DNA of 64,000 bases, taken from Nonomuraea sp. SYSU D8015. Its GTDB lineage: Bacteria > Actinomycetota > Actinomycetes > Streptosporangiales > Streptosporangiaceae. The stretch spans positions 310,001 to 374,000 of the forward strand of contig NZ_VJYI01000003.1 of NCBI RefSeq assembly GCF_008065375.1, given 5' to 3'. The number at the start of each line of letters is the position of its first letter. The stretch's first letter is position 1. This document shows, piece by piece, positions 43,244 through 52,396 of the stretch. The notes beneath the pieces were generated by a model. It was not told where the DNA came from, searched no databases, and saw nothing but the letters and a program-made list of their open reading frames with translations. Made by a program: the position numbers and the translations under genes.

Positions 43244-43978
43244 TCAGGCGGCGTAGTTGCGGACGACGCGGAGTGCGTCGGCGGCGTTCGGGCCCTCGGC
43301 GACCAGGCCGGTCTGCTCGGGCGTGAGGCGGCGGGCGCCGACGCGGCAGAACTCCGAGGCCGGGCCCGTGATCCGGTTGGGCGCGTCCGGGTCGCCGAAG
43401 GTCCAGCGGTTTCCGTCCGGTGCGGTGAGGTCGCAGAAGACGGGAACGTCGGGGAGCCCGGCGACGGCGAAGGCGTACGGCAACGTGCGGTGGGCCAGCC
43501 AGGCCACGTGACGCAGCCGCGCCGTGTCCGGGTACGCGAGGCCGAGCGGGACGGTGATGTCCAGGGCGTGGGCCCAGTGCTCGGCGATCCTGGTGGTGGC
43601 GAGGGTACGCGGGGACAGCGGGGTCCGGACCCACGACAGGCGCGTGCCGGGCGGATGGGCGCGCAGCGCGCCGGGGGTGGCGAAGGCGGCTTTGCGCCAG
43701 CGCGCCAGCAGGTCGGCCGGAGGCATGCCGCGCTCGGCGGCGACCATCTCGTCCGCCATGCCGTCCACGGTGGCCTCGGCGGAGGGAAGGAACGCCTTCG
43801 CCTCCGTGATCGCGGGAGCGGTGACCGCCTCCTCGGTCTGGGCGAGGTGCAGGACGACGTCGGCGACGGTCCAGCCCTCGGCGGCGGAGGCCTGGGACCA
43901 CTGCTCCGGGGTCAGGGACTCCAGCACCGCGTCCAACTGGCGATACTCGGCAGCCAGATCATCAAAGATGTCCGTCAT
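43244..43978 (-). CDS. TIGR03084-type DinB/MDMPI metal-binding protein
   Basis: 244 residues from ATG 43978, with GGATGGGG upstream. N-terminal DinB-like four-helix bundle: LAAEYRQLDAVLESLTPEQW, SAAEGWTVADVVLHLAQTEE and RIAEHWAHALDI contain the His ligands of mycothiol-dependent maleylpyruvate isomerase-type enzymes, followed by a C-terminal SCP2-like half. Belongs to an actinobacterial family expected to use mycothiol; its reaction is unknown. A GAAC-N3-GTTC inverted repeat at 43993-44003 overlaps its leader. Confidence 0.85.
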   Translation of the reverse strand: MTDIFDDLAAEYRQLDAVLESLTPEQWSQASAAEGWTVADVVLHLAQTEEAVTAPAITEAKAFLPSAEATVDGMADEMVAAERGMPPADLLARWRKAAFATPGALRAHPPGTRLSWVRTPLSPRTLATTRIAEHWAHALDITVPLGLAYPDTARLRHVAWLAHRTLPYAFAVAGLPDVPVFCDLTAPDGNRWTFGDPDAPNRITGPASEFCRVGARRLTPEQTGLVAEGPNAADALRVVRNYAA

Positions 43979-44006
43979 CACCCCATCCTATAGAACTTTG
44001 TTCGGT

Positions 44007-44857
44007 TCAAAAGGGTCTCCAGGGCAGGACCATGCCGTAGCGGACGAGCTGGCCGTAGTGGGCCGGGTCGACGGGGCCGAGCGCGAGGTCCAGGAGGGGT
44101 ACGGCGGCCTGCGCGGGGGTGGCGGCGCCGCTGACGTCCCACCACAGGGCGGAGGTGGGGGTGTTGATCATCCCTGGGCAGACGGAGGCGAGGAGGATGC
44201 CGCGGCGGGCGTCCTCGGCACGCCGCTGCCCGGCCAGGGCACGTACGGCGGCGACCTGGGCGATCTTCGAGGGGATGTTGACGAAGCCGGGCCAGGCGCC
44301 GGCGCGGGCACTGCCGTCCTTGACGGCGTCGCGCCATGCCGCCACCTGCGCGTCCACCTCGTCGAGCGACGTCAGGCCGTCGAAGCGGTCGTGCAGCACG
44401 GGCGCCAGGTAGTGCAGCGTCCCGAGCGTGCTGGCGACGATGACGAGCCGTCCGCCGTCACGGAGCAGCGGGGCGAAGGCGCGCATGAGCCGGGTGGTGC
44501 CGAAGTTGTTGACCTCGACATAGGTCTCTATCAGCGTGCGAGGTCGTCGTCGGGACCGACGCGCATGACGGCGTTGCCGAACACGACGTCCACCCCGCCG
44601 TGCCGCTCCCGGAGCCGGTCGGCGAGCTTGGCGGCGGCCTCGGGGTCGGCGACGTCGAGCAGCTCGCCGCGCACCCGGGCGCCGGCGGCGGGCATCGTGC
44701 CGACGGCCTGCGCCACGCGGCCGGCATCGCGCCCGGTGAGGTAGACGGTGTCCGCCGGGCCGAGCCGCCGAGCCAGCCCTTCGACCAGTGCGAGACCCAG
44801 TCCCTGCGTCGCGCCGGTCACCAGGGCCACCTTGGACGTGCTGCCGCTCATGCTCAA
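44007..44857 (-). pseudogene. Short-chain dehydrogenase split by a frameshift
   Basis: The first 108 residues (VALVTGATQGLGLALVEGLA, the NAD-binding TGxxxGxG) end at a TGA at 44531-44533 just after VGPDDDLAR. In the next frame, without a start codon, the protein continues IETYVEVNNFGTTRLMRAFA, LVIVASTLGTLHYLAP (catalytic Ser) and LLASVCPGMINTPTSALWWD to the stop at 44007. One missing base near 44530-44540 explains it. The catalytic half is otherwise intact, so a recent mutation or a sequencing error are both possible. Divergent from the LysR gene that probably controlled it. Confidence 0.85.
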
Positions 44858-44943
44858 TCCCTTCCGTCGGTACGGGTCAGGCTAAGAAGCCGGGGGGCCA
44901 TGCCGCCAGCGAAAGTTTCTCAAGTCTGGTATGCGTAACCCTC

Positions 44944-45861
44944 ATGGCCCTCACCGACGCCTCGCTCACCGCGCTGCGGGTCTTCCGCGAGGTGGCCGAG
45001 CGCGGCACGCTCACCGCGGCCGCCACCGCCCTCGGCTACACGCAGTCAGCCGTCTCCCGCCAGATCGCCTCGCTCGAGCGCGCCGCGGGCGCTCCCCTCC
45101 TGGAGCGCCGCCACGACGGCGTCCGCCTGACCGCCGCGGGACGGATCGTGCTGTACCGCGCCGCCGCCGTGGTCGACCAGGTGGACGCCGGGGCGCGCGA
45201 GCTCGCCGGCCTGCCCGACGAGCCGGGCACGGTACGCCTCGGCTGGTTCGCCAGCGCGGGCGGCGTCCTGCTCCCCCGGGCCCTGGCCGCCCTGCGCCAC
45301 TCGCATCCCGCGATCACCGTCACCACCAGGGAGGGAAGCACGGCGACGCTGATCCGCGCCCTGCGGGCCGGCACGCTGGACCTGGCCCTCCTGGCCTCCA
45401 GCCCGCCGTTCCGCCCGCCCGACACCGAGACGCCGCCGCTGGAGCTGCGGATCCTCACCGAACGCAGCCTCCGCGTGGCCGTACCGGCCTCTCACCCCCT
45501 CGCGCGCGGTGACTACGTCGACGTGGCCGACCTGCACGGACAGCGCTGGATCGCCAGTCCTCGCGCCGCCGCGGGCGACAGCGCGACCTTGGGCGTCTGG
45601 CCCGGCCTGGACGAGCGCCCCGAGATCGCCCATGTGGCCCGCGACTGGCTGGCCAAGCTCAACCTCGTCGCCGCCGGTTGCGGCCTCACCACCGTCCCGG
45701 TCGCGCTCGCCGCCGCCGTGCCGCCCGGAGTGCGCGTCCTCCCGGTGCGCGGCGGGCCGCGGGAGCAGCGGCGCCTCCTCCTGGCGAGGCTGCCCGGGCC
45801 GCTGCCGGAACCGGCCGCCTGCCTCGCCGAGGCCCTCCGCACGGCCGCGCTCTCCCCATAG
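44944..45861 (+). CDS. LysR-family transcriptional regulator
   Basis: 305 residues from ATG 44944 (ALTDASLTALRVFREVAERG). HTH TALGYTQSAVSRQIASLERA and effector domain (VRLGWFASAGGVLLPRALAA). Divergent, 86 bp from the frameshifted SDR, which is its likely target. Same subfamily as the regulator at 37081, sharing the LGYTxSAVSxQIAxLERA recognition helix. Confidence 0.9.
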   Translation: MALTDASLTALRVFREVAERGTLTAAATALGYTQSAVSRQIASLERAAGAPLLERRHDGVRLTAAGRIVLYRAAAVVDQVDAGARELAGLPDEPGTVRLGWFASAGGVLLPRALAALRHSHPAITVTTREGSTATLIRALRAGTLDLALLASSPPFRPPDTETPPLELRILTERSLRVAVPASHPLARGDYVDVADLHGQRWIASPRAAAGDSATLGVWPGLDERPEIAHVARDWLAKLNLVAAGCGLTTVPVALAAAVPPGVRVLPVRGGPREQRRLLLARLPGPLPEPAACLAEALRTAALSP

Positions 45862-45934
45862 CACAGCGCCGCGGAGGCCCGCCGCCGGTCAACGCATATC
45901 CAAATGCGCATGATTTGAGGAAGATTTACATCGC

Positions 45935-45981
45935 CGTACGTACCTCTTGCCGCAAGCATCCGGTTTCGGGAGGTACGTATG
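45935..45981 (+). promoter_or_regulatory. Leader hairpin covering the protease ribosome binding site and start codon
   Basis: CGTACGTACCTC at 45935-45946 pairs with GAGGTACGTATG at 45970-45981 (12 bp, one G-U), extendable by three inner pairs around a loop of about 17 nt. The right arm holds most of the Shine-Dalgarno sequence GGGAGG (45968-45973) and the ATG at 45979. If transcribed, it would block translation until opened. The transcription start is not known, so it could instead be a DNA operator. Confidence 0.5.
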
Positions 45982-47064
45982 CACCGCAGAGTCGCTCTGC
46001 TGTCCGCCGTCGCGCTCACCATCGCGGGCGCCCTGGTCCCGGCGGGCGCCGCCCAGGCCAGTGCCTCGACCGGCCTCGATCGCAGGCCCGTGAGCTGGTC
46101 CGGTGCGGACTCTTGGTCGGAGCGCAAGACCGTCCTGGATTACTGGACGCCGCAGCGCATGGTGGCGGCCCAGCCGTTGGCGGCCGAGGCGCCGCGCCGC
46201 GCCAGTCAGTGGGACGGGCCGACCGAGGGTGACCCATGGGCGACCCGCAGCGCCGCGTCCACGACGACCCGGAGCAACCCGTGGTCCTTCGGCGGCGCCT
46301 CCACGACCCGCGGCACCCCGTTCTCGGTCCAGCCCGTCTCGGCCTCCGCCTCGCAGCAGCGGACCTTGATCCCCAACAGCCCCGGACTGCGCTGGACCGA
46401 CGGCGGCGCGGTCGTGCGGACGGTCGGGCGGGTGTTCTTCACCACGGCGGACGGCCGCGCGTCCTCCTGCTCGGGGACGGCCGTGACCAGCGCCAACGAG
46501 AGCGTCGTGATGACCGCCGGGCACTGCGTGAGGCTGAACGGCGCAGCGCACCGGAACTGGGTGTTCGTCCCCGGGTTCGACCGCGGCCGGCGCCCGTTCG
46601 GCACCTGGGTGGCCACCAGGCTGCTGACCACCCCGCAGTGGAACGCTCGAGAGGACATCAACTTCGACATCGCCGCGGCCGTGGTGGCGCCGCTGCAGGG
46701 GCGCTCGCTCACCGACGTCGTGGGCGGGCAGGGGATCGCGTTCAACCAGCCCAGGCGGCGGCAGATGTTCTCGTTCGGCTATCCGGCGGCGGAGCCGTTC
46801 GACGGCTCCAGGCTGATCTACTGCAGCGGGCGCTCGTTCGACGACACCGTCATGACCGAGGACCTCGGGCTGCGGTGCAACATGACGGGCGGGTCGAGCG
46901 GCGGGCCGTGGTTCCAGGGCTTCGACGAGTCCACCGGGCGCGGCTGGGTGAACTCCGTCAACAGCTTCAAGTACAACTTCGCCCCCGACTTCATGTTCGG
47001 TCCCTTCTTCGGGAACGAGGCCATGGCCGTCTACCAGGCCGCGCAGAACACCGACGCCCTCTGA
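45979..47064 (+). CDS. Secreted trypsin-like serine protease
   Basis: 361 residues with a Sec signal peptide (LLSAVALTIAGALVPAGAAQ) and a propeptide-like region to about residue 130. Catalytic triad: H182 (VVMTAGHC), D230 (NFDIAAAVV) and S307 (TGGSSGGPWF); the usual GDSGG Asp is a serine, as in several glutamyl-endopeptidase-like secreted proteases. Disulfide candidates C-SGTAV/AGHC and RCNMTG/YCSGR. Exoprotease for external nutrients. Its leader can fold over the start codon. Confidence 0.9.
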   Translation: MHRRVALLSAVALTIAGALVPAGAAQASASTGLDRRPVSWSGADSWSERKTVLDYWTPQRMVAAQPLAAEAPRRASQWDGPTEGDPWATRSAASTTTRSNPWSFGGASTTRGTPFSVQPVSASASQQRTLIPNSPGLRWTDGGAVVRTVGRVFFTTADGRASSCSGTAVTSANESVVMTAGHCVRLNGAAHRNWVFVPGFDRGRRPFGTWVATRLLTTPQWNAREDINFDIAAAVVAPLQGRSLTDVVGGQGIAFNQPRRRQMFSFGYPAAEPFDGSRLIYCSGRSFDDTVMTEDLGLRCNMTGGSSGGPWFQGFDESTGRGWVNSVNSFKYNFAPDFMFGPFFGNEAMAVYQAAQNTDAL

Positions 47065-47245
47065 CCGAATCCCGCGGCGGCCACGCCCCCAGCCGCGGCC
47101 GCCGCCCGCCGACCCAACACGATGAGCCTGCGCGACCCCACGCGCGCACCCCCCGGAACACCACCCGCCGGCCGGCGTCAGCCTCCTCTGGCCGGAGCCC
47201 TCACCTGATCGCCGCCATCGCTCCCCACGGCTCCGCGGAAGCACA

Positions 47246-47929
47246 TCACCGCGGCGGGCGCAGGCCGAGAGAGGCGATCAGGTCGATCATCTCGTCGCGG
47301 TAGATCGCCGCCGGGTCGCGGGCCAGCCCACGCAGATGGCCGTAGATCTCCAGGGCGACGAGTCCGTGCATGCGCCCCCATACGCGCAGCGTGAGCGCGA
47401 GCGCGGCCGGCGGCAGGCCGGGAAAGGCCTTCTAGACGTCGCCGACCAGGCCGGGATCGAAGTCGGACCAGTCGTAGTCGCCGCCTCCGGCGTGGCTGCT
47501 CGCCTCCGGCCAGGCTGCCGCGACCAGGCCCGTGAGCCCGGTGCAGGCGCGGTGCTCGGCCTCCCGCGCAGGACCGTCCTCAGGCGGCCGGTAGCCCGGG
47601 ACCGGGTCTCCGTAGATGAGCCGGAAGCCCTCCGGATTGGCCAGCGCCCACTCGCGCACGGTCTGCGCCCAGGCCACGATCCGCCCGCCGGGATCGTCGG
47701 CGGGCAAGGCGTCGCGCGCCACCTCGGCCGCGTCGACCAGCTCGGTGTAGAGGTCGCCGATGAGCGTGGTGATCAGGTCGTCGCGGGTGGCGTAGTAGCT
47801 GTAGATCGCGCCCGCGGTCATGCCCATCTCCCTGGCGATGGCGCGCAACGAGATGGCGTCGGTGCCGCCGGCCGCCATGAGCCCGAGCGCGATCGACGGA
47901 GACCAATCGCTGTGTAGGAAGAGTGTCAT
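47246..47929 (-). pseudogene. TetR-family repressor with an internal amber stop and a lost N-terminus
   Basis: TGGTDAISLRAIAREMGMTA and GAIYSYYATRDDLITTLIGD are a clear TetR HTH. Translation stops at a TAG (47432-47434) after DWSDFDPGLVGDV, but the same frame resumes directly: KAFPGLPPAALALTLRVWGR, MHGLVALEIYGHL and a natural stop at 47246. The C-terminal WHG-type ligand domain is thus cut by one base change (CAG or GAG to TAG). The N-terminal first helix is also replaced by unrelated sequence, and the only ATG upstream overlaps the pump's ATG on the other strand. The repressor is probably inactive. Confidence 0.85.
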
Positions 47930-49358
47930 GAGCGCCCCCGCGGACCGTCCGGGGCTCCGGCTGGCACTGCTGGCGTTCACGCAGCTCATCGTGGCTCTGG
48001 ACTACAACATCGTTTATGTGGCGCTGCCCGACATCGGCTCGGCCCTCGGCTTCAGCGCGCAGTCCGTGCAGTGGGTGGTCAGCGCGTACGCCATCGGCCT
48101 GGGCGGGTTGCTGCTGCTCGGCGGGCGGGCCGTCGACAAGCTCGGCGCCCGCCGCAGGTTCGTGCTCGGCCTGACCCTGTACGGCGTCGCCTCCATGGCC
48201 GGCGGCCTGGCGACGGATTCGGGCCTGATGGTCGCCGCCCGCGCCGTGCAGGGCGTCGGCGGCGCCCTGCTCACCCCGGCCACCCTCGCACTGATCTACC
48301 GGGGATTCGCGGAGGGGGCGGCCCGCAACCGGGCGCTCGGCGCCTGGGGCATGGCGGGCAGCGCGGGCCTGGCGGCAGGGTCCCTGCTGGGCGGCGTGCT
48401 GACCAGCTCTCTGGGGTGGGAGTGGGTGTTCTTCGTGAACGTCCCGCTGGCCGTCGGCGCCGCCGTCGCCGCGCCCAGGCTGCTCCCCGCCGACCCGGGT
48501 CGCGTCGCCGGCTCCGGCGGTTTCGACGTGCCCGGCGCGTTGCTGGCCACGGCGGGCTCCACGTTGCTGGTGTTCGGCCTGGCGAGCGGACCGGAGGCCG
48601 GTTGGTGGACGGTGCACGGCGCCGGGGCGCTGGCCGCCGGGGTGGCGTTGCTGGGCCTGCTGTGGCTGGTCGAGTCGCGCAGCCGCGACCCGCTCATCCC
48701 CCTGCGGCTGGTGCGCGACCGCGGCCTGGCCACGACGATGGCGGTCATCGCCGTGTTCCAGGGCACGCTGGGCGGCGGCTACTACGTGCTCACGTCGTAC
48801 CTGCAGCCGGTCCTGGGTTACAGCGCCCTGGCGGCCGAGCTGACGTTCCTGCCGCTCACCCTCGTGTGCATGGCCGCAGCGCTGAGGGCCGCGCCGGTGA
48901 TGCTCGGCCGCTGGGGGATCCGTACGACGCTGAGCGCCGGCATGCTCGGCACCGGCGCCGGAATCGCCGTCCTGACCGCCGGCATGACGCCCGGCGGCGG
49001 CTTCTGGACGCTGCTCCCCGGCAGCGTCGTCTGGGGCTTCTTCGGCGGCGTCGCCTTCGTCGCCCTGTTCGCCGCGGCAGGCTCCGGGGTGGCGCCCCGG
49101 GAGCAGGGCGTGGCGTCGGGCCTGGCCACCACCGCCGAGCAGGTCGGTGGCGCGATCGGTCTGGCGGTCTTCGTGGCCGCCGCCACCGCCGGGCTGACCG
49201 CCGGCGCGGCGCCACCGGCCGAGATGCTCGACGGCCTGGTAACGGCCGGGTGGGCGGCCGCGGCCGTCACCGTCCTCGGCGGCCTCGTCTCCCTCGCCCT
49301 CCCCACCGCTGCCGCACAGGAGCCCGCGACCACGACTCTGGAAGGAATCACCTCATGA
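47928..49358 (+). CDS. MFS drug-efflux transporter (DHA2/EmrB-QacA family, 14 segments)
   Basis: 476 residues from ATG 47928, with GGAAGAG at 5 nt. Opening LALLAFTQLIVALDYNIVYV with the D1 motif, motif A GGRAVDKLGARRR and motif C (GSAGLAAGSLLGGVLT) are typical of DHA2 multidrug pumps. Adjacent and divergent to a broken TetR gene that would normally repress it, so it may be constitutively expressed. Its stop overlaps the next gene (ATGA). Confidence 0.9.
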   Translation: MSAPADRPGLRLALLAFTQLIVALDYNIVYVALPDIGSALGFSAQSVQWVVSAYAIGLGGLLLLGGRAVDKLGARRRFVLGLTLYGVASMAGGLATDSGLMVAARAVQGVGGALLTPATLALIYRGFAEGAARNRALGAWGMAGSAGLAAGSLLGGVLTSSLGWEWVFFVNVPLAVGAAVAAPRLLPADPGRVAGSGGFDVPGALLATAGSTLLVFGLASGPEAGWWTVHGAGALAAGVALLGLLWLVESRSRDPLIPLRLVRDRGLATTMAVIAVFQGTLGGGYYVLTSYLQPVLGYSALAAELTFLPLTLVCMAAALRAAPVMLGRWGIRTTLSAGMLGTGAGIAVLTAGMTPGGGFWTLLPGSVVWGFFGGVAFVALFAAAGSGVAPREQGVASGLATTAEQVGGAIGLAVFVAAATAGLTAGAAPPAEMLDGLVTAGWAAAAVTVLGGLVSLALPTAAAQEPATTTLEGITS

Positions 49359-49702
49359 TCAACGATCTCATCCTCAAGTACCTCGACATCTGGAACGAGC
49401 GCGACGCCGCCGCCCGCGAGGCCCTGATCAAGGCCGTGCTCACGGAGGACTCGGTCTACTCCGACCCCGATTACGCCGGCCTGAGCGGGCACGGCGAGCT
49501 CTCCGGGGCGATCGGGCGGGCGCACGAGCAGCTCGGCGACCTGGTCTTCACCCTCGGCACCCTGATCGGCGCCCACCATGACACGGCGTCGTTCACCTGG
49601 AGGCTCGGCGCTCCCGGCTCCGACACCCCCGTGGCCACCGGGTACGACGTCGTCGAGTTCGCGGGCGACCGCATCCGCCGCGTGACCGGCTTCTTCGAAT
49701 AG
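49355..49702 (+). CDS. SnoaL-like/NTF2-fold small protein
   Basis: 115 residues, coupled to the pump through an ATGA overlap. LKYLDIWNERDAAAREALIK and VYSDPDYAGLSGHGELSGAI are typical of the NTF2-like superfamily, which binds or isomerises small ligands. It may act on the compound exported by the pump. Confidence 0.85.
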   Translation: MINDLILKYLDIWNERDAAAREALIKAVLTEDSVYSDPDYAGLSGHGELSGAIGRAHEQLGDLVFTLGTLIGAHHDTASFTWRLGAPGSDTPVATGYDVVEFAGDRIRRVTGFFE

Positions 49703-49777
49703 GCATACCGGAGGGCGAGGTCCACAGCATCGACAAGTTGCCGGTCACCTGGACCTAGGGATGACCACTCGGCCGGG

Positions 49778-51430
49778 TCACCGCGCGGCGGCCCGGCCGG
49801 CCTTTCGGCCGGAGAACAGGCAGCCCCCGAGGAACGTGCCCTCCAGCGCGTTGTAGCCGTGCACCCCGCCGCCGCCGAACCCGGCCACCTCTCCCGCCGC
49901 GAAAAGCCCCTCGATCGGCCGGCCGTCCGCGCCGAGGGCGCGCGCGTCCAGGTCGGTCTGGATGCCGCCGAGCGTCTTGCGGGTGAGGACGTGCAGCATG
50001 ACGCCGATCAGGGGCCCGGCCGCCGGATCGAGGATCCGGTGCGGGGTGGCGACGCGGCCCAGCCGGTCGCCGACGTAGCGGCGGGCGTTGCGGATGCCCT
50101 GGATCTGGGCGTCCTTGCTGTAGGGGTTGGCCAGCTGGAGGTCGCGCGCCACGATCTGGCGGCGTACGAGCTCGGGGTCGAGCAACGGCTCATCGGTCAG
50201 CTTGTTCATCCCGGCGACCAGCTCCTCCAGCGTCGAGGCGACGACGAAGTCGGCGCCGCTCCGCTTGAAGGCCTCCACCGGGGCCGGCGCGCCCTTGCCG
50301 ACCAGCCGCTCGCGGAGGAACGCCCGGCGGTCCTTCCTGGTGATGTCGGGGTTCTGCTCCGAGCCCGACAGCGCGAACTCCTTCTCGATGATCTTCTGGG
50401 TGAGCACGAACCAGGAGTGGTCGTGCCCCGTGCTGCGCAGGTGGCGCAGCGTGGCCATCGTGTCGTAGCCGGGCAGGCAGGGATCGGGCAGGCGGCGGCC
50501 GAGCGCGTCGAACCACATGGAGGAGGGGCCCGGCAGGATCCGGATGCCGTGTCCGGGCCAGATCGGGCTCCAGTTGCGCACGCCCTCGGTGTAGTGCCAC
50601 ATGCGGTCGCGGTTGACCAGCCGCGCCCCGGCCGCGGCGCTGATCTCCAGCATGCGCCCGTCGACGTGAGCCGGCACGCCGGTGAGCATGCTGCGCGGTG
50701 CGGATCCGAGCCGCTCCGGCCAGTATCGGCGGACCAGGTCGTGGTTGGCGCCGATCCCGCCGCTCGTGACGATCACCGCCGAGGCGGTGAGCTCGAAGTC
50801 GCCGACTCTGTCGCGGTTGGACGGGACGCCGCGCGGCGCGTCGTCCTCGGCCAGCAGCGTGCCGCGCACGCCCTGGACGGCGCCGCCGGAGACGATCAGC
50901 TCGTCGACCTGGTGACGGTGGTGGAAGACGACCAGCCCCTCGGCCGCGGCCCGCCGGACCCGCTGGACGAACGGCTCCAGCACGCCGGGGCCGGTGCCCC
51001 AGGCGATGTGGAAGCGCGGCGCGGAGTTGCCGTGCCCGTCCGCACGCAGGCCGCCGCGCTCGGCCCAGCCGACGGTGGGCAGCAGCTTGACGCCGAGACC
51101 GTCCAGCCAGGCGCGCTTCTCGCCCGCTGCGAACTCGACGTACGCCCGCGCCCAGCGCACGGCCCAGGAGTCGGCGTCGTCGAGCCGGTCGAACTGGGCG
51201 CTGGCCTGCCAGTCGCTCCAGGCCAGCTCGACGGAGTCGCGCACGCCCAGCCGCCGCTGCTCCGGCGTGTTGACCAGGAACAGGCCGCCGAAGGACCAGT
51301 GGGCCTGGCCGCCGAGGTTGGCCGCGCTCTCCTGGTCGACCAGGGCGACCCTCTTGCCCCTGGCGACGAGCTCACAGGTCGCCACCAGACCGGCCAGCCC
51401 GGCCCCGACGACGATGACGTCAGCGTTCAT
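49778..51430 (-). CDS. FAD-binding dehydrogenase of the fumarate reductase/KstD family
   Basis: 550 residues. FAD-binding GxGxxG (VIVVGAGLAGLVATCELVAR), LGGQAHWSFGGLFLVNTPEQ and the C-terminal GEVAGFGGGGVHGYNALEGT match the actinobacterial FAD-binding dehydrogenase group (TIGR family without a defined substrate) rather than true ketosteroid dehydrogenases. It probably introduces or reduces a C-C double bond next to a carbonyl. No linked steroid genes. Divergent from an SDR 90 bp away. Confidence 0.88.
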   Translation of the reverse strand: MNADVIVVGAGLAGLVATCELVARGKRVALVDQESAANLGGQAHWSFGGLFLVNTPEQRRLGVRDSVELAWSDWQASAQFDRLDDADSWAVRWARAYVEFAAGEKRAWLDGLGVKLLPTVGWAERGGLRADGHGNSAPRFHIAWGTGPGVLEPFVQRVRRAAAEGLVVFHHRHQVDELIVSGGAVQGVRGTLLAEDDAPRGVPSNRDRVGDFELTASAVIVTSGGIGANHDLVRRYWPERLGSAPRSMLTGVPAHVDGRMLEISAAAGARLVNRDRMWHYTEGVRNWSPIWPGHGIRILPGPSSMWFDALGRRLPDPCLPGYDTMATLRHLRSTGHDHSWFVLTQKIIEKEFALSGSEQNPDITRKDRRAFLRERLVGKGAPAPVEAFKRSGADFVVASTLEELVAGMNKLTDEPLLDPELVRRQIVARDLQLANPYSKDAQIQGIRNARRYVGDRLGRVATPHRILDPAAGPLIGVMLHVLTRKTLGGIQTDLDARALGADGRPIEGLFAAGEVAGFGGGGVHGYNALEGTFLGGCLFSGRKAGRAAAR

Positions 51431-51520
51431 GCGAGGAGACTAGCGAGCGGGCGCGGCGGGTGTGATGGGAGAAGTGCCGGGTAGCGGGGGCGGAGTAGCC
51501 CTGAGCCGGAGTTGAGCGAC

Positions 51521-52321
51521 ATGACCGACATGTACGACCAGGTAGCGGTTGTCACCGGGGCCGATTCGGGCATCGGCAAGGCCACCGCCGTGGCGCTGGC
51601 CGAGCTGGGGTTCGACGTCGGCATCACCTACCACAGCGACCGGGACGGCGCCGAGGAGACAGCCGGGCTGGTACGCGGGCTCGGCCGGGCCCCGGCGGTG
51701 CGCCGGCACGACCTGACCGATCCGGAGGCCGCCGCGGCGGTCGTCGACGAGCTGGCCGAGGAGCTGGGCGGGCTCGGCGTGCTGGTCAACAACGCCGGCA
51801 CCGGCACCGGCGAGCCGCTGCTGGAGATGGGCTACGAGCGCTGGCGGTCGGTCCTGGCGGTGGACCTCGACGGCGCGTTCCTGTGCGCGCAGCGGGCCGC
51901 CAGGCGCATGGTCGCGACGGGACGGGGCGGCCGCATCGTCAACGTCACCAGCGTGCACGAGGAGTATCCGCGCGTGGGCGCGGGCCCGTACTGCGCGGCC
52001 AAGGGCGGGCTGCGCATGCTCAGCCGGGTGCTGGCGCTGGAGCTCGCCGAGTACGGCATCACCGTGAACACCGTGGCACCCGGCGAGATCGCCACGCCGA
52101 TGACCGGCCAGGAGGACGTGCCGCCGCAGGTGGGCAGCCGGCCGGGCTATCCCATCCCCCGGCCGGGCGACGCCCGCGAGGTGGCCGCGGTCGTGTCCTT
52201 CCTCGCCGGCCCCGCGGCCTCGTACGTTACGGGGGCGACGGTGTTCGTCGACGGCGCCCTGGGACTGATGGGACCGCAGGCCGCCGGCGCACTCGGCTCG
52301 GGAGACTGGCGCACCGGCTGA
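51521..52321 (+). CDS. Short-chain dehydrogenase/reductase (FabG/YgcW-like)
   Basis: 266 residues from ATG 51521 (CCGGAG 10 nt upstream). TGADSGIGKATAVALAEL, NNAGTGTGEPLL, catalytic Ser (VNVTSVHEEYP) and YCAAKGG (Tyr-x3-Lys), then NTVAPGEIATPMTG. Classical NAD(P)-dependent oxidoreductase of the 3-oxoacyl reductase or sugar-alcohol type; no substrate clue. Tail GLMGPQAAGALGSGDWRTG. Confidence 0.9.
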   Translation: MTDMYDQVAVVTGADSGIGKATAVALAELGFDVGITYHSDRDGAEETAGLVRGLGRAPAVRRHDLTDPEAAAAVVDELAEELGGLGVLVNNAGTGTGEPLLEMGYERWRSVLAVDLDGAFLCAQRAARRMVATGRGGRIVNVTSVHEEYPRVGAGPYCAAKGGLRMLSRVLALELAEYGITVNTVAPGEIATPMTGQEDVPPQVGSRPGYPIPRPGDAREVAAVVSFLAGPAASYVTGATVFVDGALGLMGPQAAGALGSGDWRTG

Positions 52322-52396
52322 CGGCTCACGGCGGGCTTCCAGCGCCGCCCAGGGTCGGGCGGCGCGAGGTGGCCGTGACGAACCTCCGGGACCGGG

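Noticed and set aside
43993..44003. GAAC-N3-GTTC inverted repeat upstream of the DinB-type gene
   Set aside because: Short, occurs once and no second site or regulator was seen; kept only as a note in that gene.
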